Shown here piece after piece: positions 16,937 to 25,533 of a DNA stretch of 64,000 nt (position 1 is its first letter; each line of letters begins with the position of its first letter). A program made the position numbers and the translations under genes. The DNA is from an uncultured Ruminococcus sp. (GTDB lineage: Bacteria; Bacillota; Clostridia; Oscillospirales; Acutalibacteraceae). The notes below the pieces were generated by a model. It searched no databases and was not told the DNA's origin. It saw only the letters and a program-made list of their open reading frames with translations. Location: positions 1-64,000 of the forward strand of contig CADBHB010000009.1 in assembly GCA_902794395.1 (NCBI GenBank). The letters are read 5' to 3'.

Positions 16937-17018
16937 AACGATATTTCAAGGGGCGTTTTTCGCCGCGCGGCATGTGTTATCGGTCAGGCGCGCCGTATTT
17001 TGCCCCTAAAGGAAACCT

Positions 17019-18764
17019 ATGACCAGCTTTCGGAAAATTTTCAGATACCTTAAACCTTACACCGCGCTTATCGTCGCCTCGGCGGTGCTGATGATAGCCG
17101 AGGTCGCGTCCAATGTGCTCCAGCCTAAGTTTATGGAGAAGATAGTGGATGACGGTGTACTGCAAATGAATATCGACGTTGTTATGCGCGCGGGCGGCAT
17201 GATGCTGGCGGTCGCTCTGGTCGGCGGGGTCGGCGGCTTTTTTTCCTGCGTTATCTCCACGGTCTACTCTCAGCGGTTCGGAAACGATTTGAGAAAATCG
17301 CTGTTCAAAAAGGTGATGTCGCTTTCTGCAGAGCAAAACGACAGCCTTACCTCGGGTTCTCTCATCAACCGCGTGACAGGCGACACCAAGGTGGTCACAG
17401 AGTTTTCCTCGGTCGTCATACAAACCGTGGTCAAGCCCTTTATGCTGTTCGTTTTCGGCATCGCTATGGTGGTGTCGCTCGACCCTGTTTACGGCTTGAT
17501 CCTGCTGGTCACCCTTCCGCTGCAGATCCTTTTGATGGTGTTTTTCATAAAGCGGTCGTCGGCGGTGTTTCGCGTTATCCAGAAAATGGTCGATAAAATG
17601 AACGCCTCGGCTTTGCATATCGTCACAAATAACAGGCTGATAAAAGCCTGTGTAAGAGAGGACCATGAATCGGCGCGCTTCAACAGACAGAACATAGATC
17701 TTAGCGCCGCCGTTATGAGGGTACAGCTTTTTATGGCGCTGCTAAACCCGATAGTCATGTTCATCCTCAACGCCGTAGTGCTGGCGGTGATCTTCATCGG
17801 AGGGCTGCGCGCGGAGGCGGGAGCGGTGCGTGTAGGCTCCGTTATGGCCGCTATCAGCTATTTACAGCAAATTCTGATGTCCATGATGACCATGGGCGGC
17901 ATATTTCAGTATATTTCACGTTCCAGGGTCTCCGCCGAACGCATCTGCGAGATCCTGGACTCAGAGCCGCGGATCGAGTCCGGTGCTCTGCCGCTTGACA
18001 CCGAGGTGAAAAGCATTGAGCTGCGCGGCGTCACCTTCCGCTATCCGCGCAGCAAGGAGTCGCCTTCGCCCGCGCTCGACAACATCTCGCTTACCGTAAA
18101 ACGCGGCGAGCGTATCGGGATACTCGGACCTACCGGAGCAGGCAAAAGCACGCTTATAAGCCTGATGTTTCGAGAGTATGACCCCGACGCGGGAGAGGTA
18201 CTTATAAACGGTAAAAACATACGCCGCTACAGCATCGGCGCCCTAAGGGGCAGGGTGCTGCCGGTGTTTCAAAACAGCGATATATTTTCCGCGACGCTAA
18301 GGGATAACCTGACAGCCGGATGCAGCGGCTTCACGGATGAGGAGTTTGAAAAAGCCGTGCGCACGGCGCGCGTGGATGAGATAGCCGAAAGCCTTGCGGA
18401 CGGGTACGATACCCGTATAGCCGAAAGAGGCGTAACGCTTTCGGGGGGTCAAAAGCAGCGCGTCGCCATCGCGAGAGCGCTGCTGCGCAAGCCCTCGGTG
18501 CTCATCATCGACGACAGCACCTCGGCGCTTGACCTTTCCACAGAGCGAGAGGTTATGGAGGGGCTGCGCCGCGAATACGGCGGCATGACGCTGGTTATCG
18601 TTTCACAGCGTGTTTCCTGTGTGGCGGACGCCGACAGGATAGTTTTGATGGAGCACGGCAGGATAAGCGCCGAAGGCGACCGCCAAACGCTGCTGAAAAG
18701 CTCGGCGCAGTTTTGCGCCATCTGCGCTTCGCAGGCTCCCGAGGGGGGTGAGGCGGATGGATAA
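17019..18764 (+). CDS. ABC exporter half-transporter, degenerate-site subunit
   Basis: The 581-residue product has an N-terminal six-helix exporter domain (about 15-310) and a nucleotide-binding domain with Walker A GPTGAGKST (~371), signature LSGGQKQR (~474) and Walker B LIIDD (~495). The catalytic glutamate is replaced by Asp (IIDDST), and the switch histidine is replaced by Gln (VSQRVS, ~527). These substitutions mark the non-hydrolysing site of heterodimeric exporters of the BmrCD/LmrCD/TM287-288 type. It overlaps the second subunit by 8 bp. The substrate is unknown: a drug, peptide or lipid-like compound is likely. Confidence 0.9.
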   Translation: MTSFRKIFRYLKPYTALIVASAVLMIAEVASNVLQPKFMEKIVDDGVLQMNIDVVMRAGGMMLAVALVGGVGGFFSCVISTVYSQRFGNDLRKSLFKKVMSLSAEQNDSLTSGSLINRVTGDTKVVTEFSSVVIQTVVKPFMLFVFGIAMVVSLDPVYGLILLVTLPLQILLMVFFIKRSSAVFRVIQKMVDKMNASALHIVTNNRLIKACVREDHESARFNRQNIDLSAAVMRVQLFMALLNPIVMFILNAVVLAVIFIGGLRAEAGAVRVGSVMAAISYLQQILMSMMTMGGIFQYISRSRVSAERICEILDSEPRIESGALPLDTEVKSIELRGVTFRYPRSKESPSPALDNISLTVKRGERIGILGPTGAGKSTLISLMFREYDPDAGEVLINGKNIRRYSIGALRGRVLPVFQNSDIFSATLRDNLTAGCSGFTDEEFEKAVRTARVDEIAESLADGYDTRIAERGVTLSGGQKQRVAIARALLRKPSVLIIDDSTSALDLSTEREVMEGLRREYGGMTLVIVSQRVSCVADADRIVLMEHGRISAEGDRQTLLKSSAQFCAICASQAPEGGEADG

Positions 18765-20559
18765 CAGGATCCCTATCGGCGAAATGAGGGAAAAAGAGGC
18801 GCCGCGCAGCGCCGTAAAAACCCTGAAACGCCTGTTTGGCTGCCTTGCGGATCAACGCGCGCCGATAATCGGTATGCTGGCGCTGCTCACTGCGTCCACA
18901 CTGCTCAATTTGCTCATCCCCGAATTGATCGGCAGGGCTGTCGATACCCTCGATGTTTCCCGCACGGGGCTTGCCTTCGACCGTGAGCGCCTGACCGCGC
19001 TGCTCCTGCTGCTGGCGGGTATCTTTCTGTTTTCGTCCCTGTTCAGTTATTTTCAGGGCAGGCTGTCCGCGAAGATCACCCGAAACGTGTCGCTTTCCAT
19101 ACGGAAAAGCCTTTCGGAAAAGCTCATCAGGATGCCTGTAAGTTTCTTCGATTCCCACCGCAGCGGCGATATGGCGGCGCGTCTGACCGACGACATCGAC
19201 AATATCGCCACCCTCATCAGCCGTTCGCTCGGAACTGTGATCTCGGCGGTGATCGTGATCGTCGGCTGCCTGGTCATCATGCTTATCAAAAATCCGCTGC
19301 TTACGCTGGTTTGCCTTAGCACGGTAGCACTGAATATAATTTGCACGGCGGCGCTTTCAAAGAGGATGTTCGGCTATTTTCGCAGACAGCAAAAGTCGGT
19401 GGGAGATATGAACAGCCACATCGAGCAGTCTGTCGCGGCTAAAAAGACCATAGACGCCTATCAGCTTACAGAGGAGGTCATAGCCGAAAACGAGCGCCTC
19501 AGCGACGGGCAGATGGACGCCTCGATCAAAGCCAGGGTGCTGGGAGGAGCTATACCGCCGCTTATGTGCATCATAGGCAACATAAATTTTCTGCTGATCG
19601 TCGCCGTGGGCGCCCTGCTGTATATCAACGGCGGTTTCGGCGTAACCATCGGCACCATACAGGCGTTTACGCTGTATTCAAGACAATTCACTAAGCCCAT
19701 AAACGAATTTTCCGAGATGGTTTCTCAGCTTATGTCCGCGCTCGCCTCTGCCGAGAGGGTGTTTGAGATAATCGACGCGCAGCCCGAGGAGGATGACGGA
19801 ATGTCGGCGCTTGAAGAAAACGAGAGCTGTTCCATCAGCTTTGAGCACGTCACCTTCTCTTATGTCCCCGGCGTAAGGGTGCTGGACGACTTTTCGCTGG
19901 ACATCCAAAGCGGTCAGCGCGTGGCGCTGGTGGGGCGTACCGGCGCGGGAAAAACCACTCTTATCCACCTGCTGATGCGGTTTTATGAGCCGGACAGCGG
20001 ACGGATATTGATAGACGGCACTGATATTCGCGATATTGAAAAGAGCCGTTTGAGAAAAACCGTGACCGCGGTATTGCAAAACGCGGCGCTCATCGACGGC
20101 ACCGTGCGCGACAATATCGCCTACGGAGACCTTAACGCCGATGAAGCCGCCGTGGAAAACGCGGCAAAAATAACCTGCGCCTCCGATATTATTGACAAGC
20201 TTGAAAACGGGATGGACACCGAGGTGTCACACGATGACTCTCGGCTCAGCCGCGGAGAGATCCAGCTTATCTGTCTGGCGCGCGCATCGTTGACAAAGCC
20301 GCGCGCGCTTGTGCTCGACGAGGCGATGAGCTCGGTGGATTCCGCAACCGAGGCGGTCATACGTCGGGCGATGCTCACGCTTATGCAGGGCAAGACCTGC
20401 ATCGTCATAGCGCATCGGCTGTCCACCATAACAAACGCGGACAAAATAGCCGTTTTTCAGGACGGAAGGGTCGCCGAGCTGGGAGATCATCGGGAATTGC
20501 TCGCCAAAAAGGGCATATATTATAAACTGTATCAAAACCAATGCATAAACAGTCGCTGA
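18757..20559 (+). CDS. ABC exporter half-transporter, catalytic-site subunit
   Basis: I prefer the ATG at 18757 (GAGGGGG nine bases upstream) over an in-frame GTG at 18748. The 600-residue product has a six-helix exporter domain and a nucleotide-binding domain with Walker A GRTGAGKTT (~394), intact catalytic glutamate (LVLDEAMSSVD, ~517) and switch histidine (IAHRLST, ~550). Its signature is degenerate (LSRGEIQL). This complements the partner, whose signature is intact but whose Walker B is degenerate, so the heterodimer has one active and one inactive ATP site. No terminator is visible before the next gene, 92 bp downstream. Confidence 0.9.
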   Translation: MDNRIPIGEMREKEAPRSAVKTLKRLFGCLADQRAPIIGMLALLTASTLLNLLIPELIGRAVDTLDVSRTGLAFDRERLTALLLLLAGIFLFSSLFSYFQGRLSAKITRNVSLSIRKSLSEKLIRMPVSFFDSHRSGDMAARLTDDIDNIATLISRSLGTVISAVIVIVGCLVIMLIKNPLLTLVCLSTVALNIICTAALSKRMFGYFRRQQKSVGDMNSHIEQSVAAKKTIDAYQLTEEVIAENERLSDGQMDASIKARVLGGAIPPLMCIIGNINFLLIVAVGALLYINGGFGVTIGTIQAFTLYSRQFTKPINEFSEMVSQLMSALASAERVFEIIDAQPEEDDGMSALEENESCSISFEHVTFSYVPGVRVLDDFSLDIQSGQRVALVGRTGAGKTTLIHLLMRFYEPDSGRILIDGTDIRDIEKSRLRKTVTAVLQNAALIDGTVRDNIAYGDLNADEAAVENAAKITCASDIIDKLENGMDTEVSHDDSRLSRGEIQLICLARASLTKPRALVLDEAMSSVDSATEAVIRRAMLTLMQGKTCIVIAHRLSTITNADKIAVFQDGRVAELGDHRELLAKKGIYYKLYQNQCINSR

Positions 20560-20651
20560 TATTATTATCGGTGATTTATTCAAACAGACAGCGCCGCTGC
20601 GGATAACGCGGTGTTGCCTTTGGAAAAAGAGAGGGAAAAAGGAGTATAAAA

Positions 20652-22325
20652 ATGCTGGCAAAGACAGAGTGTTCAGATGCCCAGTACCAGGCAATCAGAA
20701 AAGTCGTAAGAGAAGTGGAAAAAACGACACCCGAGTTTGTAGAAAACTCTCTGTATGTCAAACACAAGGATGAGATCATGGAAGCGGCCCGCAGGAGGGT
20801 CGACGAGGTACTGGCGCTGCAGCAGCGGGGCTTGATATGCACTACCGGCAAGTTTGTGCCTTCGGTGCACTATCCGCCGATCACCCAATATCCCTTCCGT
20901 ACACAGGAAGAGATTATGAAAACCTACAAAAACCCCGAGGACGGCATGTTCGACATATATGTCCACATCCCGTTTTGCGCGCAGCACTGCAGCTTTTGCC
21001 ACTATCCCGGGGAGTTGGGCACCTGTTCCGCTCTCAGAGAAAACCAAATAAAATATCTCGACCATCTCGAGAAGGAGATGGACATTTACATGAAGGTGCT
21101 GGGGGTAGAGAAAATCAAGGCGCGGTCTATCCTTTTCGGCGGCGGCACACCCTCGCATATGGATCCCGATCTTTTTGAGAGGATGATGAAATTCTTCACC
21201 GACCGCATCGACCGCACCACCGTTACCCAGTTCAATTTTGACGTAGATGAGATAACTCTCGTCGGCGACGACGGGTTGAAAAGGCTGGAAATCATGTCCA
21301 GATACGGCGTTGACCGCCTGACTATCGGCTCACAGTCCTTCCACCCCGAGATACTGAAGCTGATGTTCCGCCGCGCTACGGTCCCCACCATTTTGGAAGC
21401 GGTAAACAACTGCCGCTTTAAATTCGATTGCGTTGACTACAAAAAAATCAACAAGATGCGCGACGAAGGCGTGGAGATCACTCAGGAGCTGCTCGACAGC
21501 ACCCGCCGTCGCGGCTTCATCCTCAATCTTGAGTTCATCTTCGGCTTTATGGGCGTCAACGTCGATATTTTCGCCGATACTATCGAACGCGCCTGCCTGC
21601 TCAATCAGCAGGGACTTATCGACGAAATCCAGCTTTACCGCCTTAAGGTCGACGCCTACGGAGATTTTCAGGGCATCATCGGTCTGCTGTATGACCGTGA
21701 GCCTTCGCTGTTCCCGGATTTTGAGGAAAACATGCTGCAAAAGGCGGTCGCCGAAGAGATACTTAAGCTTTACGGGCTAAAGGGTAATTTAAGGCGCGTG
21801 TACACAAAGGATCGTACCATTTATTCGCATTACGCCTACAATCAATGCTGCGCCCAGTATGACCAGATAGGTCTGGGACTTACGGCGTTCAGCTCGCTGA
21901 GGGATCGCTTTTTTATCAACACCGACAGCTTTGACGAATACTATGAGCTGATCGACAGCGGCAAGCTCGCCCTCAACCGCGGCTATGTGCGCGACAGAGA
22001 GCAGCAGCTGCGCTGGTCCATCGCCCTTCCGCTGAAGAATACCGAGGTGCGCAAGGACCGTTTCAGAAACATAAACGGAATGGAAATCGAGGACTGCTTC
22101 AAAAAGAAGTGGAAAAAGCTGATGGACGCGGGGCTGGTTGAAGATAAAAAGGTGCTGGGCTACCCGTCGTACACCTTGACCGAGATCGGAAAATTCGTCG
22201 CCGATGAGGTCGCCGAGGAATTCAACAGCAACGAGTTCATCCCGTGGGACGAAGACCAGTATATCCACGGAGACCTGTTCCCGTATGACGACAACACCAC
22301 CGAGGACGCGCTCGGTATCATATAG
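20652..22325 (+). CDS. HemN/HemW-like radical SAM protein
   Basis: The 557-residue product carries the radical SAM CxxxCxxC motif (Cys109, 113, 116 in PFCAQHCSFC), the GGGTPS motif and a C-terminal HemN-like winged region (MEIEDCFKKKW...). It is far longer than HemW (~380) because of a ~100-residue N-terminal extension and a longer middle. AAGGAG precedes the ATG. HemN-like enzymes include coproporphyrinogen dehydrogenase, heme chaperones and class C radical SAM methyltransferases; I cannot choose among them. The neighbours (ABC exporter, tandem methyltransferase) suggest small-molecule tailoring more than heme synthesis, as no other heme gene is near. Confidence 0.85.
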   Translation: MLAKTECSDAQYQAIRKVVREVEKTTPEFVENSLYVKHKDEIMEAARRRVDEVLALQQRGLICTTGKFVPSVHYPPITQYPFRTQEEIMKTYKNPEDGMFDIYVHIPFCAQHCSFCHYPGELGTCSALRENQIKYLDHLEKEMDIYMKVLGVEKIKARSILFGGGTPSHMDPDLFERMMKFFTDRIDRTTVTQFNFDVDEITLVGDDGLKRLEIMSRYGVDRLTIGSQSFHPEILKLMFRRATVPTILEAVNNCRFKFDCVDYKKINKMRDEGVEITQELLDSTRRRGFILNLEFIFGFMGVNVDIFADTIERACLLNQQGLIDEIQLYRLKVDAYGDFQGIIGLLYDREPSLFPDFEENMLQKAVAEEILKLYGLKGNLRRVYTKDRTIYSHYAYNQCCAQYDQIGLGLTAFSSLRDRFFINTDSFDEYYELIDSGKLALNRGYVRDREQQLRWSIALPLKNTEVRKDRFRNINGMEIEDCFKKKWKKLMDAGLVEDKKVLGYPSYTLTEIGKFVADEVAEEFNSNEFIPWDEDQYIHGDLFPYDDNTTEDALGII

Positions 22326-22331
22326 TCGATA

Positions 22332-22370
22332 CCGCGTGATCCGTCGGCGCGGATCGCGCAGCGGTTTTTT
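22332..22370 (+). terminator. rho-independent terminator after the radical SAM gene
   Basis: An imperfect stem, CCGC-GT-GATCCG pairing with CGGATC-GCGCA-GCGG, is followed by six T (22365-22370), 7 bp after the stop codon. Confidence 0.6.
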
Positions 22371-22383
22371 CAGGCTCAGCAAA

Positions 22384-22485
22384 TGGTTGGCGCTGCGACG
22401 CAAGTCAGCCGATTTTTGAGCAAGCGGACATAACAAGAATAAAAAAGGCGTGCGCCGAACGCGCGGCGCTGCCTGCAATATAATC
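22384..22485. repeat. diverged copy of the dispersed inverted-repeat family
   Basis: AAGGCGTGCGCCG at about 22445-22457 and the following GCGCGGCGCTGCCT match the right end of the 13449-13622 element in reverse complement, with C-for-T changes. The preceding GCGACGCAAG...GATTTTT...ACATAACAA also aligns with that element's interior. It fills the gap before the tandem methyltransferase gene. Confidence 0.45.
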
Positions 22486-22493
22486 GGAAAGGA

Positions 22494-24635
22494 ATGGTGA
22501 TCTTGTACAAAGAAGGCAACCCCCTGTATGAAAAGCCAACGGAGATAACCATAGGATCAAAGGACAGCCTGGTCCATGTAGGCAGTCTGGATTCCTTTGA
22601 CATCACCAAAGGCGGCATCGAAGCCGGCAAGCTGATCCTCCGTTATCTTGACAAGGGCGATAAGAAAAACCTGATGAAGGCGATAGAGATCTACGAAAGG
22701 ATAATCCCCGACGAAAACTTCGGCGGCGAGTATACGGCGCTTGAATGGATCTGCAAGCTGTTGACCTCGCCTGAGGAAGCACAGCGCGACCTGCTCCGCC
22801 AGCCGCTGGTAAAAAGCTTTTACGATGTTTTGTCCAAGGACGGTTTCGCCGATCTCAAGCAGTATCTCCAACTCAAATACCACATTGTGGAGGTGGAGAA
22901 AAACGATATTGAAACCAAAAAGAAGCTGCGTTTTCTTGAGGACTTTATCCTCTTTAACAATCCCGACCGCGAGCGCTGGGAAAAAACGCGTGAAAATATG
23001 GAGAAGTTCAACATCCGCAAGGGCGAGCGCATCGCCGATGTCGGCTCCGGCCCCGGTTACTTTTCCTTTAAATTTGCCGATATAGTCGGCGACGAGGGAA
23101 AGGTGTACGCCATCGAGACCAATCCCATGCATCTGGATTTTCTACGCAGACATATCGCCGAAAACAACATCGGCAACGTTGAGGTGGTGGTCAGTCAGTT
23201 CGAGGGCATAGGACTTGACAAGGACGTGCGTGTTGACACTGTGTATATCTGCTCGCTGTACCACAACGTATATGCCGCGTTTACCGACTTTGAACGTGAG
23301 CAGTTCGTGGGAAGCATCCGCAACGCCCTGGTCGACGGCGGCAAGCTTATCATCGTGGACAACGACCTTGTTGACAGCGAGGAGCTGCCCTATCACGGCC
23401 CCTATATCAGCAAGTCGCTGCTGACCTCCCAGCTGTACTATTACGGCTTTAAGCTCCTTGACGACTACCAGTTCACGCCGCAGCGCTATGTGCTCATCTA
23501 TGAGAAAACAGACATTCCGCAGGACGTCAGGGCTATCCCCAACCGTATCGACGATCCCTGCCATATCCATGTCAATTCCGCCGGCTCGCTTATCCGTTAC
23601 CGCATCATCGGCACCTCTACCGCGGGTTACACCATACGCGGAAAGGCGTGCGGCAGGCTGATGTACGAGGGCTTTATGAAAAACGACGCCGCGCTGGTGC
23701 GGCAGGCGCACGATATGTTCGCGAAGCTTTGGCCGCAGGAGCGCATCGGCGACGACTATACGGCGTTCATGTGGTTCTGCGAGTATTTCCTCGCCGACGA
23801 GGCTGCAAAGGAAGCTATGCTCTCGGACAACAGAGACAGGATGTACTTTGAGTTCTTCGGCGGCAACGACTACGAGCGCCTGAAAAAATACCTTTACATC
23901 AAGTTCTATTTGGAGCACGAGGAGGACGAGGACGCCAACATCGAGACCTCGTTTGAGTACGAGGGCAAGGATTTCCCGATAGGGACTCTCAACGAGTGGA
24001 ACGAATACTTTGTGTTCAACAACCCCAACCGCTGCCTTTGGGAAAAAACCGATGAAATGCTGAAGCTGTTCGACATCAGAGAGGGCGAAAGCATCGCCGA
24101 TCTGGGCTGCGGAGGCGGCTACTTCACCTATGAGTTTTCAAAGCTGGTAGGCAAGAGCGGCAGGGTTTACGCCACCGAGATCAACAAGGACGCCATGAAG
24201 TACCTCGACGCGCTCAAGGAACGTTACCATGTGGATAACATTTCAACCATCGTTACCAAAATGGACGACTGCAAGCTCAAGGAAAACTCCTGCGACAAGG
24301 TGTTCATGTGCTCCATGTACCACGCCGTGTACATCACCGATATTGAGTATGTCAAGGATAATTTCATAGCCAGCATCCAAAAGGGCATGAAAAAGGGCGG
24401 AAAGCTCATCATAGTTGACAACGATGTTACCGAACGCGACGTCCCGGCTTATTACGGCCCCGGTATCATGCCGGAGCTGATAATATCCCAGCTTTCCTTT
24501 TACGGATTTGAGCTAATCAGAAAAGAGCAGCTTATCCCGCAGAGGTTTGTGCTGGTGTTTGAATTAAAAGAAAAAATGAAGATAGGAGTGAAGAAAATTG
24601 GCAATAAAATGCGCAAAGATCGGAAACCGGAGTAA
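22494..24635 (+). CDS. tandem-duplicated SAM-dependent methyltransferase
   Basis: The 713-residue product consists of two similar halves of ~350 residues. Each has a helical N-terminal part ending in FxLFNNPDRERWEKT / YFVFNNPNRCLWEKT, followed by a class I methyltransferase with motif I ADVGSGPGYF (~181) or ADLGCGGGYF (~535). Each then has a GGKLIIVDND strand and an FTPQRYVLIYE / LIPQRFVLVFE end. Both motif I copies are intact. The start is uncertain: the ATG at 22494 sits too close to AAAGG, while TTG at 22503 has better spacing. It overlaps the next gene by 38 bp. The substrate is unknown. Confidence 0.85.
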   Translation: MVILYKEGNPLYEKPTEITIGSKDSLVHVGSLDSFDITKGGIEAGKLILRYLDKGDKKNLMKAIEIYERIIPDENFGGEYTALEWICKLLTSPEEAQRDLLRQPLVKSFYDVLSKDGFADLKQYLQLKYHIVEVEKNDIETKKKLRFLEDFILFNNPDRERWEKTRENMEKFNIRKGERIADVGSGPGYFSFKFADIVGDEGKVYAIETNPMHLDFLRRHIAENNIGNVEVVVSQFEGIGLDKDVRVDTVYICSLYHNVYAAFTDFEREQFVGSIRNALVDGGKLIIVDNDLVDSEELPYHGPYISKSLLTSQLYYYGFKLLDDYQFTPQRYVLIYEKTDIPQDVRAIPNRIDDPCHIHVNSAGSLIRYRIIGTSTAGYTIRGKACGRLMYEGFMKNDAALVRQAHDMFAKLWPQERIGDDYTAFMWFCEYFLADEAAKEAMLSDNRDRMYFEFFGGNDYERLKKYLYIKFYLEHEEDEDANIETSFEYEGKDFPIGTLNEWNEYFVFNNPNRCLWEKTDEMLKLFDIREGESIADLGCGGGYFTYEFSKLVGKSGRVYATEINKDAMKYLDALKERYHVDNISTIVTKMDDCKLKENSCDKVFMCSMYHAVYITDIEYVKDNFIASIQKGMKKGGKLIIVDNDVTERDVPAYYGPGIMPELIISQLSFYGFELIRKEQLIPQRFVLVFELKEKMKIGVKKIGNKMRKDRKPE

Positions 24636-25521
24636 AGACCGTATGGATCCGAAAAACGCCGCGGCTGTGCTTAAGGGACAAAGAGGTATCTGCTGCCTTG
24701 CCAGCGGCGTCAATATCCCGAAGGCGGATGCCGAAAGGATCCCCGCAAAGGTGACGGAGCTGCTTGTGGAAAGCTATATGAAGCGTCCCTCGCTCGGCGC
24801 CGAGGCTTCCGACGGCATTTACAAGCGCGCAAATGACAGCGTGCTGGTCAATCAAAGCCCGCAGTATCCCCTGGCGGTTTCGGCAAGCGCCGTCTTTATC
24901 CTCAAAAACAAGTTCATCTACAACGCCGCAGGCGACAATTACATCTTCCATTTCGTAGACGGCGTGTTCAAGGATGTGTTTACGGGAGCGGATTCAGCCC
25001 CTCTCGGCAATCTGCGGTTTTCTTCTCCCAAGACCGGCGACGAGATCACCTTTTCAAAGGGAGAAAATACTTTCCTTATCTGCACGGCAAAGTTTGCCCA
25101 GGCGTTTTCAACCAATCGGCTTGAAAAAGAGCTGATCCGCGCAACGCATACCACCGTAAAGGGCAAAAAGACCGTATCCGAGGTAAAATGCGACCGCTGG
25201 CTAAACGCTCTTTGGGACGACATCCCCAATAAGTCGGACGCGGACGACTACTCAGCCGTAGCAATTTCTATCCCGCCAAAGAAAAAATCCTTAAAGGCGC
25301 TTATCATCGGCATCATAATCGCGGTCGTTCTTTTGGTCGCGGCGTTCTTGGCTGTCGGCTTCTTTACCCGCAAGCCTCCGCAGGCGCCCAAGCCTCCGCA
25401 GCCCGGCAGTCCCGAGGTAATGGAGCCCGATGGACCTCCCGGATCCAACATAGAACGCCCCACAGGTCCCAGAGGTGAAGTGGCGCCCGATCCGCCCACG
25501 CGCCCTGCCCAGATTAACTAA
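24598..25521 (+). CDS. membrane-anchored PP2C-like pseudophosphatase
   Basis: The TTG start is supported by AGGAG and overlap with the previous gene. The 307-residue product resembles a PP2C/SpoIIE fold: GNRSKDRMD near residue 9, then GICCLASGV where active enzymes have ..ADGMGG, NAAGDNYIF (the GDS strand), GDEITF...LICTAKF, and C-terminal DDYSAVAI. The ADG metal aspartate is Ser here, so catalysis is doubtful. One membrane segment follows (~235-258), then a Pro-rich tail (PPQAPKPPQPG...). With the TM after the PP2C-like domain, the domain is probably cytoplasmic and the tail outside. It may sense phosphorylation or act as a scaffold. Confidence 0.65.
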   Translation: MAIKCAKIGNRSKDRMDPKNAAAVLKGQRGICCLASGVNIPKADAERIPAKVTELLVESYMKRPSLGAEASDGIYKRANDSVLVNQSPQYPLAVSASAVFILKNKFIYNAAGDNYIFHFVDGVFKDVFTGADSAPLGNLRFSSPKTGDEITFSKGENTFLICTAKFAQAFSTNRLEKELIRATHTTVKGKKTVSEVKCDRWLNALWDDIPNKSDADDYSAVAISIPPKKKSLKALIIGIIIAVVLLVAAFLAVGFFTRKPPQAPKPPQPGSPEVMEPDGPPGSNIERPTGPRGEVAPDPPTRPAQIN

Positions 25522-25533
25522 GGAGGAAAATGG

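Noticed and set aside
16767..17009. 80-residue plus-strand ORF in the ABC leader
   Set aside because: Its start codon overlaps the predicted transcription start and has no ribosome binding site; the 30-codon frame is a better candidate.
20652..22325. Coproporphyrinogen oxidase (HemN) as a firm call
   Set aside because: The protein is ~180 residues longer than HemW, and no heme genes are nearby; only the HemN-like family level is supported.
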